Source of the DNA: an uncultured Nitrospirota bacterium
GTDB taxonomy: Bacteria > Nitrospirota > Nitrospiria > Nitrospirales > UBA8639
Direction: 5' to 3'
Length of the DNA stretch: 61,239 bases
Assembly: GCA_937139405.1 (NCBI GenBank)
Contig: CAKZPV010000023.1
Location: 1 to 61,239 of the forward strand
A program made the translations under genes and the position numbers. This document shows positions 41,630 through 49,747 of this stretch, piece by piece. Numbering within the stretch: the first letter of the stretch is position 1; each line of letters opens with the position of its first letter. The notes under the pieces are model-generated. The model did not search any database. It was given only the letters and a program-made list of their open reading frames with translations, and was not told where the DNA came from.

Positions 41630-42089
41630 CGGTTACATTGTTTGGCCTACCTGGCATCGTGCGGTTCTTTTCTTCCTTCAGGTAACTGATGTGCTGTGTC
41701 AGTGCATTGAATTTTTCCTTGCAATCCCAATGCAGTTGGTCGTAATTTTCCATGTATGTTGTGTGCAAGGTTTCTTTATGCTTATAAAAGTCAGCATCTA
41801 CTTCGGCCAATGCCTTTGCCTGTACACCACTTTTACCCTGGCCCATGTAGTGCTTTTTCCGTTCGTTCAGGTGCTTTTTGTATTGGTACGCATACCTGGC
41901 CACTTCCTTGCGGTGGGTAACGATGCTGATAACTAGCTGAGTTTGAAGCAACATTATCCTTTGCTTTAATGACAAAAGCCCATCGATATGCACGGTGTCG
42001 ATAGGCATGTGGCAATAGTCTTCGGTGACGCTAACTAGCTCACCATAATCTAGTTCTTCGCTGAAACTAAGCAGCTCGGGTTTCTCCAT
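41622..42089 (-). CDS. Uncharacterised protein of recombination operon (155 aa)
   Basis: Helical protein (LLSLKQRIMLLQTQLVISIVTHRKEVARYAYQYKKHLNERKK) with a basic middle. It overlaps the nuclease gene by 23 bp and the tandem-repeat gene by 8 bp, so it is part of the same coupled operon. Confidence 0.5.
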   Translation of the reverse strand: MEKPELLSFSEELDYGELVSVTEDYCHMPIDTVHIDGLLSLKQRIMLLQTQLVISIVTHRKEVARYAYQYKKHLNERKKHYMGQGKSGVQAKALAEVDADFYKHKETLHTTYMENYDQLHWDCKEKFNALTQHISYLKEEKNRTMPGRPNNVTDG

Positions 42090-42717
42090 AGTATAATTCT
42101 CTATATGATTCCAAAAGCAAATGTTTCATTTCAATGGCCGAATTGAGTTTTAACAACAAAGCCTTTTCGTCATGTTCTAATAAAGGCACATGTACAACAT
42201 GCATCGGATTAGCTTGATTTCTAGGATCGTAACTAATGAACACCGATTGCTTTACTTTTGAACACATCATTTCAAAAACCATCTGCCAGTAATATGCTTT
42301 GCACGTTCTTTTCAGGTCTGCAGCATCGACGAACTTGCAATACTTTTTGTGCACCTCTGGGCTATAGGGACATTTCACTTGAACACTGGCTGGTAGCTCA
42401 TTGATGTATCCATCTGGAGTACCTCCGGAATCCTGATTATACTTCAAGAACCCTGGATCTTTAATGCGCATACCATGCACTAACTCAAAGTGCAACAGAG
42501 CACATGGTTCGTGAATGTAACCCCATTCTGTGGCAGCATTAGAAAACCCTCCCTGTCTTTGGCCGGTGATCACTTCTTTTACATTGGCCAAGATATATCC
42601 ATGGGCCGTCTTACCCCATGCCTTGCCGGTTCGATCCATAGTCATTAGCTTATAAATCTCGCTTGCTGTAAACCTCCCTAAGCGATCATTATGCTGTTGC
42701 TCCGTTAGTCGCGCCAT
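42067..42717 (-). CDS. YqaJ/lambda-exonuclease-type nuclease (216 aa)
   Basis: Reads RLGRFTASEIYKLMT at the start, later GYIHEPCALLHFELVHG, then GGTPDGYINELPASVQVKCPYSPEVHKKY and ayYWQMVFEMM. E, D and QVKCP form the PD-(D/E)XK core of the YqaJ recombinase family. It would resect double-strand DNA ends to feed the annealing protein encoded just upstream. Confidence 0.85.
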   Translation of the reverse strand: MARLTEQQHNDRLGRFTASEIYKLMTMDRTGKAWGKTAHGYILANVKEVITGQRQGGFSNAATEWGYIHEPCALLHFELVHGMRIKDPGFLKYNQDSGGTPDGYINELPASVQVKCPYSPEVHKKYCKFVDAADLKRTCKAYYWQMVFEMMCSKVKQSVFISYDPRNQANPMHVVHVPLLEHDEKALLLKLNSAIEMKHLLLESYRELYYGETRAA

Positions 42718-43423
42718 TCTTTTTGTTTTTCGCCTCTAATAATACAGACTGCTCTATCTGGGTTAGGTCGTAAGTTTCAACACACAGGTCGTATATGGTG
42801 ACCTCACCCTTTTTGATTCGATCTAGTGCTGCCTGAAATTGAGTTTCAGATATTTTTAACTTGACCGCTTTTGTTTTTTCACCAGGTGATTTTTTCAATG
42901 CATTTTCCTTGATCAATTCCATGTCCACCATCTTATCATTTTGATCCTTCAGGTATTTAGATCCATCATGTGTACCAAGGAAAACATCGGCATTGAACCC
43001 AAGTAGGCTTAAGCCCTTTGTCAAGGCATCCGTCTTTACTTTCTTTGTTGGATCACTGACAGCATAGAAGATCTTATCTTGGATATAAAACAGGCTGATG
43101 TCACTTGCAATAGGGTAGGAGGCTTCTTTTGCACTTGACGCCATTTTATACCATAGTTCAGCAGTGTATTGCATTACAGTCAAATGCGGTTTTCCTTCAA
43201 AATGGATCTCCCTGAATTCCTCATTTCTCACACCCCACCCATGGCCAAACGGGCCAAACAATTCAGTAGCCTTTTGGATCTGGCTTTGTGCGCAAATTGA
43301 TGTGCCATGGAAATCTCCTTTCTGAAATTCCTGGGTCAGTGCTGGATCAGTCACATTTACCTTATTCCAAATTCGGTCTAGGTTGGCCGTGATCGTTCTT
43401 TTTTTCTTAGTTGATGCGCTCAT
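42689..43423 (-). CDS. Single-strand annealing-type recombination protein (244 aa)
   Basis: The start at ATG 43423 (MSASTKKKRTITANL) overlaps the upstream stop by 17 bp. It contains FHGTSICAQSQIQKATELFGPFGHGWGVRNEEF, resembling the core of Rad52/Sak-like phage annealing proteins, and later DALTKGLSLLGFNADVFLG. It precedes the YqaJ-type exonuclease, the usual partner order. The exact annealing family is uncertain. Confidence 0.65.
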   Translation of the reverse strand: MSASTKKKRTITANLDRIWNKVNVTDPALTQEFQKGDFHGTSICAQSQIQKATELFGPFGHGWGVRNEEFREIHFEGKPHLTVMQYTAELWYKMASSAKEASYPIASDISLFYIQDKIFYAVSDPTKKVKTDALTKGLSLLGFNADVFLGTHDGSKYLKDQNDKMVDMELIKENALKKSPGEKTKAVKLKISETQFQAALDRIKKGEVTIYDLCVETYDLTQIEQSVLLEAKNKKNGATNGATA

Positions 43424-44216
43424 GCTGATAAAATTGTTCTGTCGGCTGGTTGTGCTTGTCCACATATACAGCGTTCATTAATGAGAAAATATCGTTTAGT
43501 TCAGGCTCATATGCCTCTATCCACCACAGTTTGCTCTCGGCATCCCATCGGAAGCCATTCGATTTCAATAGGTCTTTACTGTGGAATGGTGATCCATTGG
43601 CCGTGACCTTATATTTGTTTAGCTGTGAAAGCTTATGCAGTCGTTGTAAATAGCTTTCCTCCTCCATTTGGATATTGCGCATAGACAGTACATGCAATGT
43701 TGCTAGGCAATCGATGTCAGCCCTGTGCCCTTCGAAGTAAAACCCATGGGCCCAGCTCAAATACTCTAAACTCCTACAGCTCATTCCATAATCTCGCCAG
43801 GGGATGTCATCAATACTGCACTGCCACCGGATTTGTTCTGCGATCGGGCACACTTTTGTGACAAATGATTTATCGAACTTGGCATTGTGAGCAATGATCA
43901 TATTTAGGCCACCTAACAAAATATTCAAGCGATTCAAATCAAGCTTATGTCCAGCTATCTTCTCAGGCGTTATGCCAGTTAATTTCATAATATTAAGGCT
44001 CAGCGGTGCGTCATTTAATTGAGTCTCACTGTAAATTTGTATGATCTTTCCTTGCCTGGCGCAGTATTTAAAACGGATCACTGCGATTTCAATAATAACG
44101 TGCTCATTCGGGTCTAAGCCATTGGTTTCAACATCTAGGACCGCACCTACAAATACGTCGGCACCGACCTCATCAATTAGCTGCAATTCACCGTCAAATG
44201 GATGTAGAACCCTCAT
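43407..44216 (-). CDS. DnaQ-like 3'-5' exonuclease (269 aa)
   Basis: DEDDh motifs: AVLDVETNGLDP (D28, E30), IIAHNAKFDKSF, and HRADIDCLATLHVL with the final His and Asp. The C-terminal domain (FRWDAESKLWWIEA) resembles small add-on domains in phage exonucleases. It starts in an ATGA overlap with a 21-residue membrane peptide. Confidence 0.88.
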   Translation of the reverse strand: MRVLHPFDGELQLIDEVGADVFVGAVLDVETNGLDPNEHVIIEIAVIRFKYCARQGKIIQIYSETQLNDAPLSLNIMKLTGITPEKIAGHKLDLNRLNILLGGLNMIIAHNAKFDKSFVTKVCPIAEQIRWQCSIDDIPWRDYGMSCRSLEYLSWAHGFYFEGHRADIDCLATLHVLSMRNIQMEEESYLQRLHKLSQLNKYKVTANGSPFHSKDLLKSNGFRWDAESKLWWIEAYEPELNDIFSLMNAVYVDKHNQPTEQFYQHERIN

Positions 44217-44278
44217 TTACTTAGATTATCTAGTAGCGCAATGACAATGAATAATAATATGATTGAAAGCGTCTTCAT
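44213..44278 (-). CDS. 21-aa membrane micropeptide
   Basis: Reads KTLSIILLFIVIALLDNLSK: one hydrophobic span. Its start overlaps the upstream stop as ATGA, and its stop overlaps the next start as ATGA, so it sits exactly between two genes with no spare base. That arrangement is hard to explain by chance. Confidence 0.55.
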   Translation of the reverse strand: MKTLSIILLFIVIALLDNLSK

Positions 44279-44430
44279 TCCTTTAAGTGTATGTCTAAAA
44301 AATGTTTGGCAGCCGAGTTGATCGGTTTGATGTAAAATCCATTCTCATCACTTCGGTGAAAAATTAATCCTGCCAAAGCCTTGCGTAGGTAATTGTAATC
44401 GTCCTTTCCAACTTGATATATGGTGGTCAT
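44275..44430 (-). CDS. Small protein (51 aa)
   Basis: Reads TTIYQVGKDDYNYLRKALAGLIFHR, then SDENGFYIKPINSAAKHFLDIHL. ATGA overlaps at both ends tie it to the zinc protein upstream and the micropeptide downstream. Mixed alpha/beta, not recognised. Confidence 0.6.
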   Translation of the reverse strand: MTTIYQVGKDDYNYLRKALAGLIFHRSDENGFYIKPINSAAKHFLDIHLKE

Positions 44431-44801
44431 GCTAATGTTATTGATCGAGCTATTTCCGACAACGTCTTAGGCTCTTCTCTGTCTGGGCATTCTTTTGGCA
44501 TGGGTTCATTAAATTCATCTCCCAGATCAAACCAATTATTTTTCATCTCTACCTTTGGCGGATAAACCCACTTTTCCAATTTCCTGCATTTGAATAATTG
44601 CACTTTCTGCTCTTGCTCTCCGATATACGTGTCGTGGTAAATTGATGTTTCCTCCTTTGCTAAATGATTACAGCCCCAACAATCACGATTGTTATCTGGA
44701 TTCTTATGACAGATCAGTTCATGCTTGACACAACTATCTTTTCTCAGATAGTATTTCTTACAATGATCGCAGTAATAGACTTGTTTGGTTTTGGTTATCA
44801 T
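44427..44801 (-). CDS. Zinc-finger protein (124 aa)
   Basis: C2H2-like finger YYCDHCKKYYLRKDSCVKHELICH in the first 33 residues, then a second Cys cluster DCWGCNHL with a later FKCRKLEKW. Probably a DNA- or RNA-binding accessory protein of the recombination operon. Confidence 0.65.
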   Translation of the reverse strand: MITKTKQVYYCDHCKKYYLRKDSCVKHELICHKNPDNNRDCWGCNHLAKEETSIYHDTYIGEQEQKVQLFKCRKLEKWVYPPKVEMKNNWFDLGDEFNEPMPKECPDREEPKTLSEIARSITLA

Positions 44802-44804
44802 GCA

Positions 44805-44966
44805 CTACCATCTACTTAATTCCTCGTCGTATGCCCTATGAGCTGCCTCTTCCGCTGCATGCCGATATTCGTCTTCTAATCTTCTTACTTCTTCCCTTTT
44901 TTGCTCCTCAGACAATTCCTCACTTTGCCATATGTGGTCAATTTCTCTTTGCAATCGTTCTTCCAT
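44805..44966 (-). CDS. Helical small protein (53 aa)
   Basis: Almost entirely charged helix: EERLQREIDHIWQSEELSEE, then QKREEVRRLEDEYRHAAEE. It lies between two clear genes with tight spacing. Unknown. Confidence 0.5.
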   Translation of the reverse strand: MEERLQREIDHIWQSEELSEEQKREEVRRLEDEYRHAAEEAAHRAYDEELSRW

Positions 44967-44977
44967 TTTGTCTTATT

Positions 44978-45250
44978 TTATAAGATTATGATGTTTGTTT
45001 CTCCAAACTCAGGGTGCTCTTTGTCGTTTCTGTAGAACCAATGATTTAAGGCTCGCACCCATTCTAAATATTCAGCATCGTTGATAACGAGACGAATACC
45101 CCACGGACCTCGAGTAACCTTTCGGATATTTAACTTGTGCTCTTTGATGTATTTCTTAACCCTATAAGGGATGCGTCGATTCAAGAAATCATACATCAGC
45201 TTCTTCTCGTGCAGACCATCGTCTATTAAATCACTGATTTGGTTTTCCAT
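44978..45250 (-). CDS. Uncharacterised protein (90 aa)
   Basis: Helical N-terminus and a basic middle (RRIPYRVKKYIKEHKLNIRKVTRGPWGIRLVINDAEYLEWV). Three bases from the upstream gene. Not recognised. Confidence 0.5.
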   Translation of the reverse strand: MENQISDLIDDGLHEKKLMYDFLNRRIPYRVKKYIKEHKLNIRKVTRGPWGIRLVINDAEYLEWVRALNHWFYRNDKEHPEFGETNIIIL

Positions 45251-45253
45251 GGT

Positions 45254-45541
45254 CTATACTAATCTTGAAATGTGAAATGATCGGGTTCCTTTAACTCCTA
45301 AATCGTAGTATCGAATTACGTACCCACTTGGTGATCTAAACAATGGCGTCCTAATACCCTGCATGCTCCCCCTGGCAATCCTTGGCGTTGCATCTGACTT
45401 GATGTACGTAAAGGTTGCTTGATCATCAGCCATCTTGCGAATAAGCTTGTATGTTTTCCAAGCCTTCTTTTGAGCTAATGACCAACTCATGCCCTCGTGT
45501 GATCTCAGTAAATGTGCCAACTGCATAATTAGTGCTCTCAT
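45254..45541 (-). CDS. DUF2693-like small SH3-fold protein (95 aa)
   Basis: The pattern MSWSLAQKKAWKTYKLIRKMADDQATFTYIKSDATPRIARGSM with VIRYYDLGVKGTRSFHISRLV resembles DUF2693 proteins of Bacteroidota mobile elements. It lies 31 bases from an operator/promoter and heads the recombination operon. Confidence 0.6.
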   Translation of the reverse strand: MRALIMQLAHLLRSHEGMSWSLAQKKAWKTYKLIRKMADDQATFTYIKSDATPRIARGSMQGIRTPLFRSPSGYVIRYYDLGVKGTRSFHISRLV

Positions 45542-45563
45542 TGTTGTATGATTTTGTTCTCAT

Positions 45564-45599
45564 AGCAAAGATACACTAAATAGTTTACATTGCAAATCT
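45564..45599 (-). promoter_or_regulatory. Promoter with operator before recombination operon
   Basis: TACACTAAATAGTTTA at 45572-45587 has one change from the palindrome. On the minus strand TTTG, 19 bases, then TATCTTTG match the promoter consensus, and the operator again shares the TA of the -7 box. Confidence 0.78.
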
Positions 45600-45600
45600 A

Positions 45601-45882
45601 TTAGGTAACTTTATGCAACTTATCTGGTTTATCGCCTTTATGTAAGAATGGACCCATTATGCCCACCTCTTCAATTTGATGCTTGATGGTCTTGCCACCA
45701 TAGTGACAGACGATCGTTAAAGGTATTGAACCATTGTTGGTGAACATCCATGCATCTAAATGCCTGGGATAGAACGTAATGCAATTTGATCTCTTCTTAA
45801 AAAACCTATCAAGTTTAACTTCGTTACCATTGCAAATTACACCTGGTGGCGGGTGCCCAAATATGATATTTCGCCATTTCAT
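45601..45882 (-). CDS. Uncharacterised early protein (93 aa)
   Basis: Reads KWRNIIFGHPPPGVICNGNEVKLDRFFKKRSNCITFYPRHL, then a beta end. First minus gene of the divergent region opposite the XRE gene at 45975. It could be the first early protein. No family recognised. Confidence 0.5.
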   Translation of the reverse strand: MKWRNIIFGHPPPGVICNGNEVKLDRFFKKRSNCITFYPRHLDAWMFTNNGSIPLTIVCHYGGKTIKHQIEEVGIMGPFLHKGDKPDKLHKVT

Positions 45883-45904
45883 GAAACAAATCTATGGCTT
45901 TTTG

Positions 45905-45970
45905 ATGTTAATGAAGTAGTTTATAATATAATCTTTAAGGTTTATTTTATACATTTGTGTTAAATAGTTC
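45905..45970. promoter_or_regulatory. Divergent control region with operator half-sites
   Basis: TAGTTTA lies in gaagtagtttataa, and a TAAATAGTT lies at the XRE gene start. Full palindromes are absent, but half-sites on both sides suggest regulation of both directions. Confidence 0.4.
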
Positions 45971-45974
45971 GATT

Positions 45975-46181
45975 ATGACAAGGATGAATAGATTGAAAGT
46001 AGTGCTAGTCGAAAAGGGGATGACTCAAAAGGCATTGGCTCAAAAGCTGAAAGTTACGCCCGCATCTGTAAACAATATTTGCAATCAGAGGCAACAGCCC
46101 TCATTGCACAAATTGTATTTGCTGGCTTCTGTATTGGGCGTCAGTGCGAAAGATCTTATCTATGAGCAGATACCTGCTTAA
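45975..46181 (+). CDS. Small XRE regulator (68 aa)
   Basis: ATG 45975 (MTRMNRLKVVLVEKGM) is a better start than the GTG at 45957. The HTH core is KALAQKLKVTPASVNNICNQRQQPSLHKLYLLASVLGVSAKDLI. A one-domain protein of Cro size, divergent from the early minus operon. It may compete with repressor B at the same operators. Confidence 0.75.
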   Translation: MTRMNRLKVVLVEKGMTQKALAQKLKVTPASVNNICNQRQQPSLHKLYLLASVLGVSAKDLIYEQIPA

Positions 46182-46203
46182 TCTTAGCTTGAATTAGTGA
46201 ATT

Positions 46204-46239
46204 AAAAAACCGGCTGATCGTAAGACCATCCGGTTTTTT
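46204..46239. terminator. Bidirectional terminator
   Basis: AAAAAACCGG and CCGGTTTTTT pair across a 16-base loop between the convergent XRE gene and the last head gene, serving both directions. Confidence 0.85.
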
Positions 46240-46262
46240 ATTTGCTGCAAAAATACCTGCAA

Positions 46263-46622
46263 TTAAGCTCTAGCCAACTGGTACGTTGCCGTGTCAGTGG
46301 TTATAGAATCCAATTCGTAAGGCCCAATGTGGTCAATGGCCAAATTACCGCCTCCGTAAGTGACAACGAGGTCACTCAATTTGACGTTAATTTCCTTGTG
46401 CTTGATCAGATCGTGAATTGCATCACGGATCGCAATAGGTGCGTCTGCCCTAATGCCAGCAGGTAAGGCCAAAATTTCCCCATCAAAAACAATCGATTCC
46501 ACTATCTCGGCAGCGCCCACGGCAGTATCCATACTATCCGTAGCGTTTGCACCAGGTGAAGCCGATTCCAGTTTAAGATGGTTGTCTTTATCGGCCAATG
46601 CATTAGCTCTTTGTAAAGTCAT
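46263..46622 (-). CDS. Last gene of head operon, unknown (119 aa)
   Basis: Ala/Asp-rich protein: SPGANATDSMDTAVGAAEIVESIVFDGEILALPAGIRADAP, then helix and beta. It could be a head-completion or minor head protein. Followed by the bidirectional terminator. Not recognised. Confidence 0.45.
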   Translation of the reverse strand: MTLQRANALADKDNHLKLESASPGANATDSMDTAVGAAEIVESIVFDGEILALPAGIRADAPIAIRDAIHDLIKHKEINVKLSDLVVTYGGGNLAIDHIGPYELDSITTDTATYQLARA

Positions 46623-46628
46623 GACTAA

Positions 46629-46991
46629 CTAGTTTAAATTAAAAAATTGATTATCTGTATCGGCCCACCGGTCAAACGAATGATCTGAACACTGAGCTTT
46701 CTTGAATCCCAGCTTCGTTAAGCTGAAATAAATATCCATGTAAGGCTTTGTAATGGATGGACATTTGCAAATTGTACACCCTTTCGTCATTATCCCCACC
46801 TTGGGCATCACAGGCCCGTAGTACGGGCATTGAACGCAAACTTTTACCCTGGCATCACCGTGCTGCTTGCTAACCAACTTGCCGCCCATCTTTACAACTG
46901 AGGCAAGTTTGTTCATGGCAAACCTACCCAGCGCGGTAGTAGCTTTTATTTCTTCGTTTTGCAACACAATTTTCTGTTTCACAATCTCCAT
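46629..46991 (-). CDS. Cys-rich head-module protein (120 aa)
   Basis: ATG 46991 (MEIVKQKIVLQNEEIKATTA) or 47012. CVQCPYYGPV, GCTICKCPSI and a later AQCSDHSF make a zinc-like cluster of six Cys. It overlaps the adaptor gene by 68 bp. Similar small Cys proteins occur between adaptor and tail genes in Bacteroidota phages; no function is known. Confidence 0.5.
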   Translation of the reverse strand: MEIVKQKIVLQNEEIKATTALGRFAMNKLASVVKMGGKLVSKQHGDARVKVCVQCPYYGPVMPKVGIMTKGCTICKCPSITKPYMDIYFSLTKLGFKKAQCSDHSFDRWADTDNQFFNLN

Positions 46992-47580
46992 CAAATCCGG
47001 AGTAATTATCAAATAAGGTTACATTATTATCCTCTCGTTGATCTGTCATCCACCCGATCATTGCTTTTAAGGTCATGGTGATCTTTGCATCGTAGTTTTG
47101 GATCAATAGATTTATTTCACCAGTTGTAGCAGGAGAGAAGCTTTCACCTGTACGCCTAGCGGCTCCCTGTGGGCTTAAATAAATTGAATTCTGTGTGATG
47201 CCACCCTTGACTACATGGTAAGCTATCAGTGGGCCTAAATATTGGCACCACAATTCGTTGTATAAATCTTCATCGAACTTGGTGGCATTCTTCCAATACT
47301 TTATGTTATCCGGCCGGTTGCCGGTAGTGCTGGCAATTGCCTCATAAATGAATTGGTCGAAGATCGCTTTTTCACCAATTGCATATGTTTTTTCGTCGTC
47401 GTATTCATCAGCAACGTGTGTGGTTTTGTTAGCAAGCAAATCTTTCTTGAATGCATGACCTAAGCAATTTTCGAATAGGTTCCACTCGATAATTGTAATA
47501 TCCCTTAACTCACACTGAGGGAATGTTCCTCGTAGTTTAGCTAATGACACTATTTCGTGCTCTTCTATTAAATTATTCAT
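46924..47580 (-). CDS. Head-tail adaptor-like protein (218 aa)
   Basis: Start chosen at ATG 47580 (MNNLIEEHEIVSLAKLRGTF), overlapping the portal stop by 8 bp. The pattern IIEWNLFENCLGHAFKKDLLANKT, then YDDEKTYAIGEKAIFDQFIYEAIA, resembles adaptor proteins that follow the portal in Bacteroidota phages. Role inferred from position and general pattern. Confidence 0.55.
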   Translation of the reverse strand: MNNLIEEHEIVSLAKLRGTFPQCELRDITIIEWNLFENCLGHAFKKDLLANKTTHVADEYDDEKTYAIGEKAIFDQFIYEAIASTTGNRPDNIKYWKNATKFDEDLYNELWCQYLGPLIAYHVVKGGITQNSIYLSPQGAARRTGESFSPATTGEINLLIQNYDAKITMTLKAMIGWMTDQREDNNVTLFDNYSGFDGDCETENCVAKRRNKSYYRAG

Positions 47581-48865
47581 CCTCAACGACAATTGCTGGA
47601 CCTTCAATTTCTTCTTCTTCCGGTTCTTCTACCGCTTCCCCTTCGCCAAGTGATTCGATCATCGTAGCTATGTTGCGGTCAAACTGGATACCGTAATCAA
47701 ATTCTCTACCCATGAATTCGAATGTCAATTCAAATACATGCTGCCAAAAGTTCTCGTACTTAACTTGCCTGGGTTGTACTACACTAGCATCAAATTGAAC
47801 ATACAGATCTTTCAATATGTTGGAGCCAATACCGGACCCGGTCTGCACCATCCTAGATATTTCCTTTGGCACATCGTGTGATGCATGTATATAGCTACTG
47901 GCAGTTCTTAGGGAAAACTCATTGTATTTGTAGTCTCGATTTATTCCAAGTTTTTCGACAGTGGGTTTTTCATCCCCTTCGTATTCTAATACTGCCATAC
48001 TTCTAGCCTGTTTGCCCTCATTGGTCATTAGGCTTCTAAGGACGCCCGCTAATTTCTCTACCTGGCTTTGTTCATCTTCTTCGCCTTCTATGATCGATGG
48101 AGGTGCCTTTAGTAAGAATAGCAATATTGCAGTCAGATCCGTATTGCTGATCTTCATCATTGAGTTGGAAGTATACCACTCAACTAAAATCCAGAAGATC
48201 ACATTCATTGCCCTTGGACGACCGTATAGGTCAGATCCATGCTTTATGTGAAAAACAGTCTCGCGATAACCACGTTTCTTAGTCCAATGTGGAAATGCTC
48301 TTACCAGTTCGTAACCGTATTTCTTAAATCCCTCTCGAGTAAATTCTTCAGCAATACAGATCGTGCTTGGTTTGTCTTCGAACAGGTACATGCATTTTTT
48401 TGGGTGGACGACTTCCGTACTAACTTTGCGAACATCACCAACAGTGGCTTGCCGGTATCGCAAATAAGCATTACCGAACACGTCTTCGTGCTTACTAAGG
48501 TCCTTTGATGAATCAATTATCGAATTAAACTTCAATCCGGACTCATCTAAGAACTTGGCAAACTCTAACTGGTCATTATAAGAAAGCGCTTCCTTCAATT
48601 CTTCTGGAACCTTGAGCCCCTGGTAGAATTTCTTTACAACTTCCAATTCGCCCTCAAAGGCATAGAATAGCTTGGTGTTGATACAATTACCATGGCTGCC
48701 AGTATTAGCATAAAGGGTTTCTAATAGATCTAGATATTTATGGGCACTCGCTTCGGTGGTACCAAAGGGTGGCCATAGTTTCAGATCCTTTACAAGTGCC
48801 CGAACTTTCTTCCCGTCCTTTACCAGTTCCGGGAATGGGTTTTCTACATGAATTTGTACTGCCAC
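47573..48865 (-). CDS. Portal protein (430 aa)
   Basis: The length, the central helical region (LYGRPRAMNVIFWILVEWYTSNSMMKISNTDLTAI) and the C-terminal part (VPKEISRMVQTGSGIGSNILKDLYVQFDASVVQPRQ) match phage portal proteins; the tail is very acidic (EPEEEEIEGPA). It is the dodecameric DNA gate of the head. Here it is encoded after the capsid gene, not before it. Confidence 0.85.
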   Translation of the reverse strand: MAVQIHVENPFPELVKDGKKVRALVKDLKLWPPFGTTEASAHKYLDLLETLYANTGSHGNCINTKLFYAFEGELEVVKKFYQGLKVPEELKEALSYNDQLEFAKFLDESGLKFNSIIDSSKDLSKHEDVFGNAYLRYRQATVGDVRKVSTEVVHPKKCMYLFEDKPSTICIAEEFTREGFKKYGYELVRAFPHWTKKRGYRETVFHIKHGSDLYGRPRAMNVIFWILVEWYTSNSMMKISNTDLTAILLFLLKAPPSIIEGEEDEQSQVEKLAGVLRSLMTNEGKQARSMAVLEYEGDEKPTVEKLGINRDYKYNEFSLRTASSYIHASHDVPKEISRMVQTGSGIGSNILKDLYVQFDASVVQPRQVKYENFWQHVFELTFEFMGREFDYGIQFDRNIATMIESLGEGEAVEEPEEEEIEGPAIVVEDE

Positions 48866-48878
48866 TCACTTGCATTTT

Positions 48879-49145
48879 TTACTCTTCCTCAGCGTTACCC
48901 AATAGATCGTCTACAGGTGCTTCCGGTGTTTTGTTAATTTCATTAGCCTGCTCCCTGACCTGTTGGCGGACCACCAGGCCATGAAAGTTTTTGTCATAAA
49001 GCTCACTGTATTGCTCTTGTGTAGCTTCCGGCCAAACGCGCTCACCAACTTTTATTGGGCCACCTATAGCAACCCAATTGCCGCCAAGCATCATCCGTCG
49101 TGGATTGCGCTTGGCGGCATCTGTTGGTATAAATTTATAATTCAT
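48879..49145 (-). CDS. Small protein between capsid and portal genes (88 aa)
   Basis: Reads FIPTDAAKRNPRRMMLGGNWVAIGGPIKVGERVWPEATQEQY, acidic at the end (DDLLGNAEEE). It is coupled to the upstream gene by TAATG. Possibly a minor head protein. Confidence 0.5.
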   Translation of the reverse strand: MNYKFIPTDAAKRNPRRMMLGGNWVAIGGPIKVGERVWPEATQEQYSELYDKNFHGLVVRQQVREQANEINKTPEAPVDDLLGNAEEE

Positions 49146-49708
49146 TAAACAGGCATGTTGTCAATGCCGACTGTACCATGTACGGCAGCACATAAGTGCT
49201 TAGAATTCAATTGAACCTGATCACTGGATTTTTCTCCCGTAAGGTTTCCACCCTGATCAATGTGCTGGTTTACCTTCAACGGGCTTACCGCCAAATTCAA
49301 TTTCAACCCATCGTATTCTATTCCAAATACGCGCTCAGTACAATCATTATTAAAAGTATGCAGGACTAGCCCACATGTGGCAATAGCATTGGTGATTTGT
49401 CGAGTCTGCTCAGCTGTCTTACCTTTTAACAAAAGGGTAATTATCGAATCATACAAACCTGAGTCCTCGCTATATGTCGAAACATATTGCGCAGTCTCCC
49501 GATCCATGTGAACCCTAACGAAAGTGCCTCCACCCTGCATGGCATAACCAGACAAAATATTGGTGGCCTCATCAAAAGCTGAATTTTCGAGATCAATATC
49601 ACTAGCCTTTGCCCAAAAAGCAGCGAAAAACCCGCCACGGTCACACAGAACATTCTGTATGATCTCTTCTAGGGCAGCCGGAGTATCGCAATTAATTATA
49701 GGACACAT
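49145..49708 (-). CDS. Virion protein of head module, unknown (187 aa)
   Basis: Reads LCDRGGFFAAFWAKASDIDLENSAFDEATNILSGYAMQGGGTFVRVHMDRETAQYVSTYSEDSGLY, ending LCAAVHGTVGIDNMPV. Dense, regular sequence typical of a structural protein encoded beside the capsid gene. Head completion or tail tube are possible; not recognised. Confidence 0.5.
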   Translation of the reverse strand: MCPIINCDTPAALEEIIQNVLCDRGGFFAAFWAKASDIDLENSAFDEATNILSGYAMQGGGTFVRVHMDRETAQYVSTYSEDSGLYDSIITLLLKGKTAEQTRQITNAIATCGLVLHTFNNDCTERVFGIEYDGLKLNLAVSPLKVNQHIDQGGNLTGEKSSDQVQLNSKHLCAAVHGTVGIDNMPV

Positions 49709-49747
49709 ATTACTAGTTTAAAAGATGATCAAAAAAACCAAATACTA

